64,000 bases of DNA from Jeotgalibaca sp052266715 (lineage in GTDB: Bacteria; Bacillota; Bacilli; Lactobacillales; Aerococcaceae). Positions within the stretch are counted from its first letter, which is position 1; every line of letters starts with the position of its first letter. The stretch is taken from NCBI GenBank assembly GCA_052266715.1, contig JBQPRB010000006.1; one strand, given 5' to 3'. A program made the translations under genes and the position numbers. The notes beneath the pieces were generated by a model, which ran no database searches, was not told the DNA's origin, and worked only from the letters and a program-made list of their open reading frames with translations. Of the stretch, positions 1-7,969 are shown piece after piece.

Positions 1-84
1 TGTGAGTCCTCCTGTTGTTTTGTGTGGTAACTAAATTATAGGGGTTCACTGGCCTTTTTGCATTTAAAAACAAAAATGGTGCCA

Positions 85-103
85 GTGAATCAAAATGATT
101 CAC
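85..103. promoter_or_regulatory. 19-bp palindrome, probable operator
   Basis: GTGAATCA-AAA-TGATTCAC is a perfect 8-bp inverted repeat. A second inverted pair, TTCACTGGC (from 45) and GCCAGTGAA (from 81), overlaps it. At 5-14 the minus strand reads a good AGGAGG site, so a leftward gene probably starts just outside the window and this may be its operator. The minus-strand TATAAT at 115-120 lies on the right side for that, but no clear -35 is visible. Confidence 0.4.
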
Positions 104-150
104 CAACACCAAATATTATAGAGCCAAACAAAAACATCGAGGATGAAAGC

Positions 151-182
151 GATGAAGGGAATATGCCCCTTCATCTTTTTTA
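151..182 (+). terminator. Rho-independent terminator
   Basis: GATGAAGGG pairs with CCCTTCATC, followed by six T. It would end rightward transcription before nagA. Confidence 0.75.
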
Positions 183-237
183 ATCCCGTTTTTTGGTATA
201 GAATAGTCTTATATCAAACGAAAAAGAGGCGAAATAC

Positions 238-1383
238 GTGAAACAGTATGTGCAAGCAGATCTTTTTTATTTAGCAGACGGCGTTAAGGGACCAGGTTAT
301 TTGGCAATTGCAGACGGCAAATTCGGTGCGTTCCAAACCGAAAAACCAGAAGGCGAAATCCTGGACTACAGTGGGAAACACATTGCTCCGGGCTTTGTAG
401 ACACGCATATTCATGGCTTCAAGGGTTATGACGTGATGGACAATGATGTTGAAGGATTGAAAGTTATTTCAGAAGGCATTTTATCTTGTGGGGTAACTTC
501 CTATTTGCCGACAACATTGACAGCGTCTACAGAAGAATTGGACGCGGTGTGCCAAACAATCGGTGAAAATGCCGACAAAATAAAGGGTGCAAAGATTCAA
601 GGTATATTCTTGGAGGGACCTTTTTTTAACGAAAAATACAAAGGGGCACAAAATCCAAAATATATGAGCGACCCATCGATCGATACGTTGACAAAATGGC
701 AAGAACTGGCGAATGGTTATGTCCGTAAAATTGCGATCGCACCAGAACGCGAAGGGGCATTGGCATTCATCGACTATGCAACGGATAATGATATTAATGT
801 GGCCATTGCACATACCGATGCAACGTATGAACAATGTAAGGCAGCAGTTGAGCATGGTGCGAACATCTTCGTCCATACCTATAACGGCATGCGTGGCTTG
901 CATCACCGTGAACCAGGAGTGGTGGGAGCAGCGATGAGTTTGAAGGAAGCTTTTTCTGAACTGATTTGTGACGGACATCATGTTCATCCAGTTTCAGCTG
1001 GTATTGTTATGGATGCTCATGGTCGCGATAAAACGATGTTTGTGACGGACTGTATGCGTGGTGGTGGCATGGGCGATGGAGATTCCATGTTAGGTGAATT
1101 CGAAGTTACCATCAAAGATGGCGCAGCGCGTTTGAAAGCGGACGGTAACTTGGCTGGTAGTGTCCTGGAGATGATAACGGCTGTACAAAATGTGGTAGCT
1201 TGGGGCATTGCGACACCTGAAGAAGCCATTCAAATGGCCAGTATCGTTCCAGCTAAAAGCGTTGGTATTGCTGACCGTTGTGGCCAAATCAAATTAGGTT
1301 ATGCTGCCGACTTTTTAGTTTTGGATCAAAACCTGAACCTGGAAGAGACATATTTGGACGGTAAATCAGTTTTTAAATCTTAA
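238..1383 (+). CDS. nagA: N-acetylglucosamine-6-phosphate deacetylase
   Basis: Cytoplasmic amidohydrolase that removes acetate from GlcNAc-6-phosphate, giving glucosamine-6-phosphate for glycolysis or wall synthesis. The 381 residues match the family length. Visible metal and catalytic motifs are HIH near residue 57, the EGPFF segment with Glu126, AHTD near 191, FVHTYN near 211, and the VTDC segment with Asp271. The start is GTG, preceded by an AGAGGCG ribosome site. It stands alone between two terminators, with no nagB beside it. The family call is strong; regulation is not evident. Confidence 0.95.
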   Translation: MKQYVQADLFYLADGVKGPGYLAIADGKFGAFQTEKPEGEILDYSGKHIAPGFVDTHIHGFKGYDVMDNDVEGLKVISEGILSCGVTSYLPTTLTASTEELDAVCQTIGENADKIKGAKIQGIFLEGPFFNEKYKGAQNPKYMSDPSIDTLTKWQELANGYVRKIAIAPEREGALAFIDYATDNDINVAIAHTDATYEQCKAAVEHGANIFVHTYNGMRGLHHREPGVVGAAMSLKEAFSELICDGHHVHPVSAGIVMDAHGRDKTMFVTDCMRGGGMGDGDSMLGEFEVTIKDGAARLKADGNLAGSVLEMITAVQNVVAWGIATPEEAIQMASIVPAKSVGIADRCGQIKLGYAADFLVLDQNLNLEETYLDGKSVFKS

Positions 1384-1436
1384 TTGCAAAACAATAGTTT
1401 GTTTATAAGCAAATGATTAAAAAAATCAGAGGATGT

Positions 1437-1498
1437 ATCCATCATAATATATACTTTCGCTTTGTAAGTGTAAGTCAATATTATGATGGATTTTTTTT
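1437..1498 (+). terminator. Rho-independent terminator of nagA
   Basis: A perfect 14-bp stem (ATCCATCATAATAT with its complement) closes a 27-nt loop and is followed by a run of eight T. Confidence 0.85.
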
Positions 1499-1611
1499 GA
1501 ATACTTCAATAAAAAATTAACATAAATCTATGTAATGAACATTATGTTACTTTTTTGGGTTAAAATAAATATACTTATTTAGATTTATTTGCTCATTTTT
1601 TAAAAATTAAT

Positions 1612-1672
1612 TTGATTTTAACTGTTCGTTGAATTATAATAGTTATGACAAAGGTAGCGCTATCGTTTGTCA
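1612..1672 (+). promoter_or_regulatory. Sigma-A promoter with palindromic operator
   Basis: TTGATT, a 17-bp spacer and TATAAT (1635-1640) form a near-consensus promoter. Directly downstream, TGACAAA (1646) and TTTGTCA (1666) are inverted around TAGCGCTA, which has a weak cre-like look. Such placement at the transcription start suits a repressor. The only thing downstream in this direction is a 32-codon ORF. Confidence 0.55.
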
Positions 1673-1716
1673 AACTTTAGTTTATCCTTCAACAGTCTAA
1701 GGAGGCCAATCTTTAA

Positions 1717-1815
1717 GTGTCACATCAGTCATATGTTGTTAAGACGGACGACCATATATTTCATTTTGCTGGCCCCCATTTACCAATTAAATATTTCAAT
1801 CCCCGCTTTATCTAG
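1717..1815 (+). CDS. Possible 32-aa small ORF
   Basis: A GTG-started ORF of 32 codons lies 11 nt behind a strong TAAGGAGG ribosome site and downstream of the promoter at 1612-1640. The peptide starts MSHQSYVVKTDDHIFHFAG and has no recognisable domain. It may be a genuine small protein or the remnant of a lost gene. The combination of promoter, operator and ribosome site is the only support, so coding status is uncertain. Confidence 0.3.
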   Translation: MSHQSYVVKTDDHIFHFAGPHLPIKYFNPRFI

Positions 1816-1883
1816 TTTTTCTGCTATTTATCAGACTTCATTACCAGCATCGTGAAAAGATATGGTGTCGTCAAGGGTTTTGA

Positions 1884-1917
1884 AAAAAGAGAACCGTTCC
1901 TTTTAGGAACGGTTCTC
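1884..1917 (-). terminator. Rho-independent terminator
   Basis: GAGAACCGTTCC pairs perfectly with GGAACGGTTCTC around TTTTA. On the minus strand it is followed by six T, so it ends the MBL-fold gene transcript. Confidence 0.85.
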
Positions 1918-1919
1918 TC

Positions 1920-2621
1920 TTATTTTATAAGGCCTTGCGCTTCTTCAATAGTTAGAGGAAGAACTTCTAAAGGATTAGCCATGACCACACCATGGCCTGT
2001 ACCGATATAATCTATATCAAGATCAAGGAATCCTTTCACCATCTCAATGCTTAAGGGTAAGTCCCAGTTCAACCGTGCCGGTTTAGGAAAGGCATCACGG
2101 TGCACACCACAAATGGCGGCTCCACCCAAAGTTTGAAGGACATCGCCAACGAGCAGATAATTTTTATCTGGATTATAAAAACAAATATGTCCGGGTGTGT
2201 GACCGGGAGTGAACAAAACTTCAAGTTCACCAACTTTATCCCCAGCTACTAATAATTTATCTGGAACAAAGGGTAGACTATCAGGAATCCCTTCTTTCAA
2301 AGGGGTTTGTTTGTCAGATGGTAACAATTCTTTTTTCAGTATTAATTGATATTCACGTTCCGGAAATAAAAGGGGTGTCTCTGGAAAAGCTTCTTTAAAA
2401 GCAACTAATCCCCCTAAATGGTCATCGTGACTATGCGTAATGGCAATCGCCTTTAAAGGACGACCATCTTCCTTGATAAAAGAAATAATTTCAGCAATCT
2501 GATCTGACTCAACGGCGGTATCCACCAGTATTAAGCCATCGTCTTCTTCTATAATAAATAGGTTATTTTCATTTTCAACGGTAATTTGTTTTGCGTTCGC
2601 AAATGATTCAACAGTTAACAT
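1920..2621 (-). CDS. MBL-fold metallohydrolase
   Basis: A metallo-beta-lactamase-fold hydrolase of 233 residues. The HSHDDH metal motif is at residues 63-68, with further ligands in TPGHTPGH (His141), VGD (Asp160) and GTGH (His210). Together these give the complete binuclear zinc or iron site. The family includes glyoxalase II, lactonases and other thioesterases, and the true substrate cannot be read from sequence. ATG is preceded by GTGAGGTCATGGA. It is monocistronic, with a terminator just behind the stop. Confidence 0.88.
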   Translation of the reverse strand: MLTVESFANAKQITVENENNLFIIEEDDGLILVDTAVESDQIAEIISFIKEDGRPLKAIAITHSHDDHLGGLVAFKEAFPETPLLFPEREYQLILKKELLPSDKQTPLKEGIPDSLPFVPDKLLVAGDKVGELEVLFTPGHTPGHICFYNPDKNYLLVGDVLQTLGGAAICGVHRDAFPKPARLNWDLPLSIEMVKGFLDLDIDYIGTGHGVVMANPLEVLPLTIEEAQGLIK

Positions 2622-2732
2622 TCCATGACCTCACTTTCAGAAGCCAATCATACGATTTACGAACTGTTTGAGTCAAACAAAAGCACTTCAAAAATAACAT
2701 ATTATACATGACGTCTATTTAACAAAAAAAAC

Positions 2733-2804
2733 GGTCCCGAGAGGGATCGAACCTCCGACACCTCGTTTAGGAAACGAGTGCTCTCTCCACTGAGCTACGG
2801 GACC
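2733..2804 (-). tRNA. tRNA-Arg (anticodon CCT)
   Basis: Folds as a complete 72-nt cloverleaf. The acceptor stem is GGTCCCG/CGGGACC, the D-arm is GCTC/GAGC, and the anticodon stem CTCGT/ACGAG holds loop TTCCTAA. The T-arm is GGAGG/CCTCT with TTCGATC. The anticodon CCT reads AGG arginine codons. CCA is not encoded. A run of eight T follows on the minus strand. Confidence 0.95.
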
Positions 2805-2846
2805 AAAATACTCTTTATTATTTCATTAAAACAACAATAAGTCCAG

Positions 2847-2870
2847 AAAAACCAGCAGGAAACTGCTGGT
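2847..2870 (-). terminator. Rho-independent terminator
   Basis: ACCAGCAG/CTGCTGGT with a 4-nt loop. T-runs flank it on both strands, and it sits just behind the small membrane protein gene. Confidence 0.8.
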
Positions 2871-2872
2871 TT

Positions 2873-3139
2873 TTAAGATTCTAAATCCTCGATGCGGTGC
2901 TCAAGTTCGGTTACTTTATGGTTCAGTTCCTGAACTTGTTCTTTTAATTGTTCAAAGCTTGAAGGGTCGATCATCTCTTCCGATTGATTGTTAAGTTCTT
3001 GAAAGATGAAAGTAAGTCCAAAAATCAAAATAACACCGACTAAAATATAAAACCAACTCCGAGGTGGAGAATCATTTTCAGGTTTTGGTTTCATATGTTC
3101 AAGTGTTTCTTTTGCACTTTTCTTCTCCAAAAAAATCAC
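2873..3139 (-). CDS. Small membrane-anchored coiled-coil protein
   Basis: An 88-residue protein with a charged N-terminus, one membrane segment around residues 28-46 (FYILVGVILIFGLTFIF), and a C-terminal heptad-like coiled coil (residues 60-88, rich in Leu, Glu and Gln). It most likely sits in the cytoplasmic membrane with the coil on one face. The start is GTG, with a weak AAGGAAAAAG site upstream; an ATG at codon 16 is possible but has no ribosome site. I do not recognise the family. The neighbours (tRNA and aminopeptidase) give no functional hint. Confidence 0.6.
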   Translation of the reverse strand: MIFLEKKSAKETLEHMKPKPENDSPPRSWFYILVGVILIFGLTFIFQELNNQSEEMIDPSSFEQLKEQVQELNHKVTELEHRIEDLES

Positions 3140-3213
3140 CCAGCTTTCTTTTTCCTTGCATTAATTATAGCCCAACATATTACCAAAGTAAAAATATGAA
3201 TCAAAATCTACAC

Positions 3214-3239
3214 AAAAAGAGGTGGGAAAATCCCACCTC
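3214..3239 (-). terminator. Rho-independent terminator
   Basis: GAGGTGGGA pairs with TCCCACCTC around AAA. On the minus strand five T follow, so it ends the aminopeptidase gene. Confidence 0.85.
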
Positions 3240-3255
3240 CATCAAATAAATTAAA

Positions 3256-4500
3256 TTAGAATGCCCAGTCACCGTTACGGAAGATCGGCATGCGGGTACC
3301 GTCTTTACGGATACCGTCAATGTTCATTGTTTCTGAACCAATCATGAAGTCAACGTGAACGTTTGAACGGTTCAAACCGCGTTCAGCTAATTCTTCTTGA
3401 GACATTTCTGTTCCACCCTTAACTGAGAACGCGTAAGCAGAACCCAATGCCAAGTGATTAGAAGCATTTTCGTCGAACAATGTGTTGAAGAATACCAATC
3501 CTGATTGAGAAATCGGGGATTTATGTGGAACTAGAGCAACCTCGCCCAATGAACGAGCGCCTTCGTTATCTTCCACAAGGTGCTTCAAGACATCTTCGCC
3601 TTTTTCAGCCGTAACTTCTACCACTGCGCCATCTTTGAAAGTGAATGTCATCCCTTCGATGATGTTTCCGCTGTAGCTCAATGGTTTTGTGGACTTAACC
3701 ACACCGTCGATACGGCGACCATCTGGAGCAGAGAAAACTTCTTCTGTTGGCATGTTAGCCACAAATACTTCACCTTGTGCGTTAACAGCACCAGCCGAAT
3801 CCCAGATATGTTCTTCCGGCATACCGATTGTGAAATCAGTACCTTCTGGTGTTGTATAATGCAACGCATCGAATTGTTCAGCGTTCAATACATCCGCTTT
3901 TGAGCGTAGACGTACTTCGTGCTCATCCCATGCTTTAACTGGATCAGCTTCGTAAACGCGACATGTTTTGAAAATTTCATCCCATAACGCATCCACTTGT
4001 TCTTCTTGAGTTTCCAAATGTGGGAAAACTTTAGCAGCCCAAGCAGCACCTGAAGCAGCCGCAACTGTCCAAGAAACTTTGTTTGCTTGTGTTGCAATAC
4101 GTTGTGCCATCAAAGCTTTAGAAGTAGCTTTCATAACAGCAGCTAATTTCGCACTGTCAACGCCGTTCAAAGCATCCGGATCAGCCGAACGAACAGACAA
4201 GCGACTTGCTTTGCGTTCGATCAAGGCTTCTGATTCGTCGATTTGGTATTGCGGAATGTTTGTTAAGCGTTCTTCTGGTGTATGCAGATATTTTTCACGC
4301 GTGACGATATCATCCGCCCATTTCACGATAACTTCTTCCGCACCCAATGCGTAAGCTTCCTTCGTCAAAAGGCGAGCTAACGGTGCTTGGTCTACGTCGA
4401 TATTAATGATGACTGTATGACCTTCTTGGACGTTAATCCCTTTTGAAATCAATAAACGCGCATATTTTTGCAAGTTTTCTTCAAAATTTGGTAAAACCAT
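3256..4500 (-). CDS. ampS: Aminopeptidase, M29 family (AmpS/PepS type)
   Basis: A cytoplasmic metallo-aminopeptidase of 414 residues, typical for peptidase family M29 (AmpS, PepS, AmpII), which trims N-terminal residues from peptides. The C-terminal block ending in HVDFMIGSETMNIDG, with its His and Asp metal ligands, is characteristic. I chose ATG at 4500 because an AAAGGAG site lies 11 nt upstream. The frame stays open further upstream (to 4587), but only through a hairpin that reads GPPAPAGG. A terminator-like hairpin and a TATGAT box precede the gene. Confidence 0.92.
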   Translation of the reverse strand: MVLPNFEENLQKYARLLISKGINVQEGHTVIINIDVDQAPLARLLTKEAYALGAEEVIVKWADDIVTREKYLHTPEERLTNIPQYQIDESEALIERKASRLSVRSADPDALNGVDSAKLAAVMKATSKALMAQRIATQANKVSWTVAAASGAAWAAKVFPHLETQEEQVDALWDEIFKTCRVYEADPVKAWDEHEVRLRSKADVLNAEQFDALHYTTPEGTDFTIGMPEEHIWDSAGAVNAQGEVFVANMPTEEVFSAPDGRRIDGVVKSTKPLSYSGNIIEGMTFTFKDGAVVEVTAEKGEDVLKHLVEDNEGARSLGEVALVPHKSPISQSGLVFFNTLFDENASNHLALGSAYAFSVKGGTEMSQEELAERGLNRSNVHVDFMIGSETMNIDGIRKDGTRMPIFRNGDWAF

Positions 4501-4553
4501 AAAATCAAACACTCCTTTAGAATTAATATTCACTATCATACCATAAGTAAGCG

Positions 4554-4582
4554 AAAAAAATCCTCCAGCCGGAGCCGGAGGA
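4554..4582 (-). terminator. Terminator-like hairpin before ampS
   Basis: On the minus strand TCCTCC and GGAGGA flank a GC-rich 10-nt loop and are followed by seven T. It lies between the GNAT gene and ampS. A TATAAT at 4641-4646 lies between the GNAT stop and the hairpin. It may end the GNAT operon, act as an attenuator for ampS, or release a short RNA. Confidence 0.55.
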
Positions 4583-4678
4583 CCCAAATAATTAAATCTT
4601 GGGGGGATTTAATTAAAGATCACTTTGAAAAGTAATCGTTATCATTATACCACGGTTCCCCAAAAAAGGAACATTTTT

Positions 4679-5218
4679 TTAAGAAGTCAAAATCGCCACA
4701 TTCCGTGAAGAACGTTCGCCATAAACGTTATGGTACACCGCTACATATTCATCGGCAACCAACGACTTATCATTCGCCAGTATCTCAAAACGCACGCCAA
4801 ACACTTCGGCCTCGTACGCCAACAGCTCTAAAGCATTTTTTAAATAAAAACCTTTACGTAGTTGCCGTTCGCGCTTATTTTCAGCATCGACTTTCGTTGA
4901 TTCAATCTCGAGGCACACTTTAAATGCCTGATAGTGGTTTAGTAACCATTTTAAAGCCATGCTCCCAAAGCCCATACCACGATAGTCCGGGTGAATAGCC
5001 AAGTAATCAACAAGCACTGTTTGGTCGTGGATAGCGGAAATGGCGAAACCCACGAAAGGGAATTCGTTCGTTGAAAAAATAACCATTTCCACTGAACCTT
5101 CCGCCATTAAGTCTTTCATCATCGAAAATGATTTACGTTCATTTTCAGGGAAAGCGGTAAGGTATAACATTTCTATTTGTTGAAATTGTTCCGTTGTCGT
5201 GACAGGGACGACTTGCAT
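4679..5218 (-). CDS. GNAT family N-acetyltransferase
   Basis: A 179-residue acetyl-CoA-dependent acyltransferase of the GNAT superfamily. The motif A region is IHPDYRGMGFGSMAL (about residues 76-90), where RGMGFG binds the pyrophosphate of acetyl-CoA. The acceptor substrate is unknown. It starts 14 nt after the upstream coiled-coil gene, and its ribosome site AAAGG overlaps that gene's stop region. It is therefore the third gene of a flavodoxin/coiled-coil/GNAT operon. Confidence 0.85.
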   Translation of the reverse strand: MQVVPVTTTEQFQQIEMLYLTAFPENERKSFSMMKDLMAEGSVEMVIFSTNEFPFVGFAISAIHDQTVLVDYLAIHPDYRGMGFGSMALKWLLNHYQAFKVCLEIESTKVDAENKRERQLRKGFYLKNALELLAYEAEVFGVRFEILANDKSLVADEYVAVYHNVYGERSSRNVAILTS

Positions 5219-5232
5219 ATAATCAAAGCCTT

Positions 5233-6120
5233 TCAGTTTTTGTCCAATAATTTTATGTATTCCTGTTCCAGGCGGCCTTTTTCGGTCGCGATTTTCGTCA
5301 ATAGATGGGTAACGTTGTCTTCCAATTGTTTCAATTGAACAAGGCTTTTTTCCACCGCATCTTTCGTTGACCAGTCGGAAAAAAGGTCATCAAAAAATTT
5401 ATCAATGGCAGGTCCTGCTTCAGTCAAAGTCTGGTATTCACTGGCATAAATATAATTTAAGTCATGCAGCTCACGTTCCAAATTTTGGGTTTTACGTTCT
5501 AGATCCAATAACATCGCTTCGGCCACGTCCAGTTGTTCTGGTTTCACATGGTTCAAGAGGAAATCAATTTCAGTAATCAAATCCCAGTTGGAAATCGTTT
5601 CGGAACTATCCAGATTGGTCATGATATCCGTGATAATTTCCAATAGTTGATAACAGGCTTCTTCAGCCTCCAATGTCTGCACATATTCATAACGGAGACG
5701 GATGATTTGTTGGTCTTTATCAGTAATCGTATTTTCGACGACGCCATTATGGCGGATCAGATTTTCTCTCACTTCACGAATCCGGTTTTTTTTCTCGAGT
5801 ATTTCGTTTTGCAACGCCATCAGACGCCGGTGAGCAGCTATCTTCAGCGAATACGCCTTGTCGAATTCAATTTTAGCGCTGATGATATCGCTTGTTTCTT
5901 GATCGATTTGGCGTTTATAGGAACCAATAATCTTCAAAATGGCGTTGGATAGAGACTCCTGTTGCAATTTTTCCAGATTTGCATTTTTTTTCGACATCTG
6001 TTTTACGACAGCTTGTAATCTCTCTTCCTGTTCCCGAAGTGATTCCTCTGCGACATAATGTTTGCGTGACAACGAGCCGAGCTGCAACAGTAGAATTTCA
6101 TATTCCATACCCACATCCAT
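5233..6120 (-). CDS. Coiled-coil protein of unknown function
   Basis: About 295 residues, almost entirely charged helix with long heptad-like stretches and no signal peptide or membrane segment. It is probably cytoplasmic and elongated, and I do not recognise a catalytic motif. I chose ATG at 6120 because GAGGGGA precedes it; a GTG at 6141 has no clear ribosome site. It lies 33 nt after the flavodoxin gene and 14 nt before the GNAT gene, so the three are likely co-transcribed. Function is not inferable. Confidence 0.7.
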   Translation of the reverse strand: MDVGMEYEILLLQLGSLSRKHYVAEESLREQEERLQAVVKQMSKKNANLEKLQQESLSNAILKIIGSYKRQIDQETSDIISAKIEFDKAYSLKIAAHRRLMALQNEILEKKNRIREVRENLIRHNGVVENTITDKDQQIIRLRYEYVQTLEAEEACYQLLEIITDIMTNLDSSETISNWDLITEIDFLLNHVKPEQLDVAEAMLLDLERKTQNLERELHDLNYIYASEYQTLTEAGPAIDKFFDDLFSDWSTKDAVEKSLVQLKQLEDNVTHLLTKIATEKGRLEQEYIKLLDKN

Positions 6121-6153
6121 AGGTAATCCCCTCAGTTCCACATATCCACCAAC

Positions 6154-6612
6154 CTATCCGACAGTTGACTCGTAAGTCTCAACCATCCCTTTAACAAACG
6201 CTTGTAAGTTTGCCACATCTTCCTCTTCGGCATTCAAATCCACTTTAACGCCGGTTGCTCCTTTGGTTGCCCCCGTTTTGGCAAATTGTTGTTCGAAATC
6301 ATCAACGGCTGTACAGAACTGTTCATAAAAGGTATCGCCAGAACCTACCACACCATATATTTTTCCGGTTAAATCAATCTCTTCCAGTTCTTCATAGAAA
6401 TCAATAATTTCATCTGGCAAATCGCCGTCCACGCCGTAAGTATAGCTGGCAACGATACAGTAATCGTAGTCTTCATAATCAGCAGGATCAGCCTGTACGC
6501 ATTCAACAACGTCAACATCGACCCCGTGTTCTTCAAATATTTCGGCGGTGATATCCGCAATTTCTTCCGTGTTTCCTGTTAGGCTCGCATAAACGATTAA
6601 TGCTTGCGTCAT
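6154..6612 (-). CDS. Flavodoxin
   Basis: A short-chain flavodoxin of 152 residues, a cytoplasmic FMN protein that carries low-potential electrons. The FMN phosphate loop SLTGNTE is near the N-terminus, and the protein is very acidic, as usual. Aromatic/Gly segments near residues 57 (YTYGVDGDLP) and 90 (GSGDTFYE) match the other FMN-binding loops. The start is ATG at 6612 behind GAAGGATG; an ATG three codons upstream lacks spacing. It is first in its operon. Confidence 0.93.
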   Translation of the reverse strand: MTQALIVYASLTGNTEEIADITAEIFEEHGVDVDVVECVQADPADYEDYDYCIVASYTYGVDGDLPDEIIDFYEELEEIDLTGKIYGVVGSGDTFYEQFCTAVDDFEQQFAKTGATKGATGVKVDLNAEEEDVANLQAFVKGMVETYESTVG

Positions 6613-6720
6613 GACAATCATCCTTCTTTCATTTCACTTTACCAAAGTATAACAAATTTTTGAATAGGATACACCCTCCAAGAACGTTATAATAAAAGGA
6701 AAATAAGGAGGTAATAAGTA

Positions 6721-7677
6721 ATGAATGAAGTTGTATGGGGAATGATCGGGTGTGGCGATGTTACGGAAAAGAAAACCGGACCGGGTTTGTATAAAGCAAA
6801 GGGAAGCCGCTTGAAAGGTGTCTTCAGCCGGACGCAAGCCAGAGCGGAAGACTGGGTGAACCGTCATGGGCATGGGACTGCCTATTTGACTGTAGAAGAA
6901 ATGTTGGCAGACGCAGAAATTACGGCCGTTTATATTGCAACCCCACCAGATAGCCATTACGCATATGCCATGCAAGCCATAGCGGCTGGTAAAGCAGTAT
7001 TGATGGAAAAACCAATGGCCATTCATAAGTATGAATGCCAGGAAATTATCACCGCAGCAGAGAAGGCCGGGGTATCGGTTTTCGTCAACTTTTATCGCCG
7101 CGGATTGCCAAAAATACAAATGATTAAAGAAAAATTGGACCAGGGTGAAATCGGCAAGCCTTTAACAGTGGAAATTCGTCATTTCCAAAAGCCACATCCT
7201 TCAGATTATGAAAATCCGTTACCTTGGCGTTTGCGCCCGGAAGCAGGTGGCGGCAAGGCATTGGATACACAAGTGCATGTCATGGATTACTTGAGCTACT
7301 TTTTTGGTCATTTGACCTGGATGGATGGTTGCGCCATGAACAAAGGTGGCTTGTATACGGTTGAGGATACGACGGTTGCGAACTTCATTTTTTCCCAAGA
7401 AATTATTGGGACGGCCGCGTGGTGCTATGTGGCTGGTTATGAGTTGGATGAGGTAACGATTACGGGTACTGCCGGAAAAATGGTGTTCTCGGGAACGGGT
7501 GTAACGGATTTGGTAGTGAATGGGGAAGCGATTGATTTGGAGGAACCGGAGCATGTTGGGTTGGCGTTTATTCAAAGTGTCGTGGATGAATTGAATGGCA
7601 AGGGCAATAGCCCGGCGGATTTGGAAAGTGCGGCTTTGGTGACGCGTTGGTTTGAGCGACTTTTATCCAAAACTTGA
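6721..7677 (+). CDS. Gfo/Idh/MocA family oxidoreductase
   Basis: An NAD(P)-dependent oxidoreductase of 318 residues in the Gfo/Idh/MocA family, acting on sugars, polyols or related carbonyl compounds. It shows the N-terminal Rossmann motif MIGCGDVTEKK and the EKPMAIH catalytic lysine segment near residue 97. The GGGKALDTQVHVMDYL segment lies near residue 175. A strong AAGGAGG site precedes ATG, and TATAAT lies at 6688-6693. It is monocistronic, so the substrate cannot be assigned. Confidence 0.9.
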   Translation: MNEVVWGMIGCGDVTEKKTGPGLYKAKGSRLKGVFSRTQARAEDWVNRHGHGTAYLTVEEMLADAEITAVYIATPPDSHYAYAMQAIAAGKAVLMEKPMAIHKYECQEIITAAEKAGVSVFVNFYRRGLPKIQMIKEKLDQGEIGKPLTVEIRHFQKPHPSDYENPLPWRLRPEAGGGKALDTQVHVMDYLSYFFGHLTWMDGCAMNKGGLYTVEDTTVANFIFSQEIIGTAAWCYVAGYELDEVTITGTAGKMVFSGTGVTDLVVNGEAIDLEEPEHVGLAFIQSVVDELNGKGNSPADLESAALVTRWFERLLSKT

Positions 7678-7767
7678 GCCAAATAAACCATATCGTTTGA
7701 GTTTGGATTTTATTTCCTTTAGCATATGTGTAAAGAAAGACGTCACATAGGAAAGGTGGGAAATTCG

Positions 7768-7938
7768 ATGGAAAAGTGGAAGAAACTCATGTTAGCCGCA
7801 GTTGCGTCACTTGCTTTGGTTGCATGTTCGACTGATACTGGCACGGAGGATCCCGTAGATGATCCAGACGTTGAAAATTCGATTGATGAATCGGGAATGG
7901 AAACGGATGGCATGGAAGATGATGACGGAGGATATTAA
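7768..7938 (+). CDS. Short lipoprotein
   Basis: A 56-residue predicted lipoprotein. It has a basic start, a hydrophobic segment and lipobox LVAC with Cys at residue 20, followed by an Asp/Glu-rich tail. Start ATG at 7768 follows GGAAAGGTGGG. The signal peptide resembles that of the next gene (both begin with a MxKWK pattern), but the PepSY portion is absent. It may be a truncated tandem copy. A frame continuing upstream to 7726 has no better start. Confidence 0.6.
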   Translation: MEKWKKLMLAAVASLALVACSTDTGTEDPVDDPDVENSIDESGMETDGMEDDDGGY

Positions 7939-7969
7939 GGCAATCTGATTTGAGGGGAGAAAATTTGTC

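Larger units (their letters stand above)
1499..1883. other. Long intergenic stretch
   Basis: About 385 AT-rich bases between nagA and the MBL-fold gene. Apart from the promoter/operator and the small ORF listed separately, I see no gene or RNA motif. Confidence 0.5.

Noticed and set aside
481..987. 168-codon minus-strand ORF inside nagA
   Set aside because: Cys/His/Arg-rich shadow of nagA without a ribosome site.
4501..4587. 29-codon N-terminal extension of ampS
   Set aside because: It runs through the GC-rich hairpin and has no ribosome site. The M29 family length fits the ATG at 4500.
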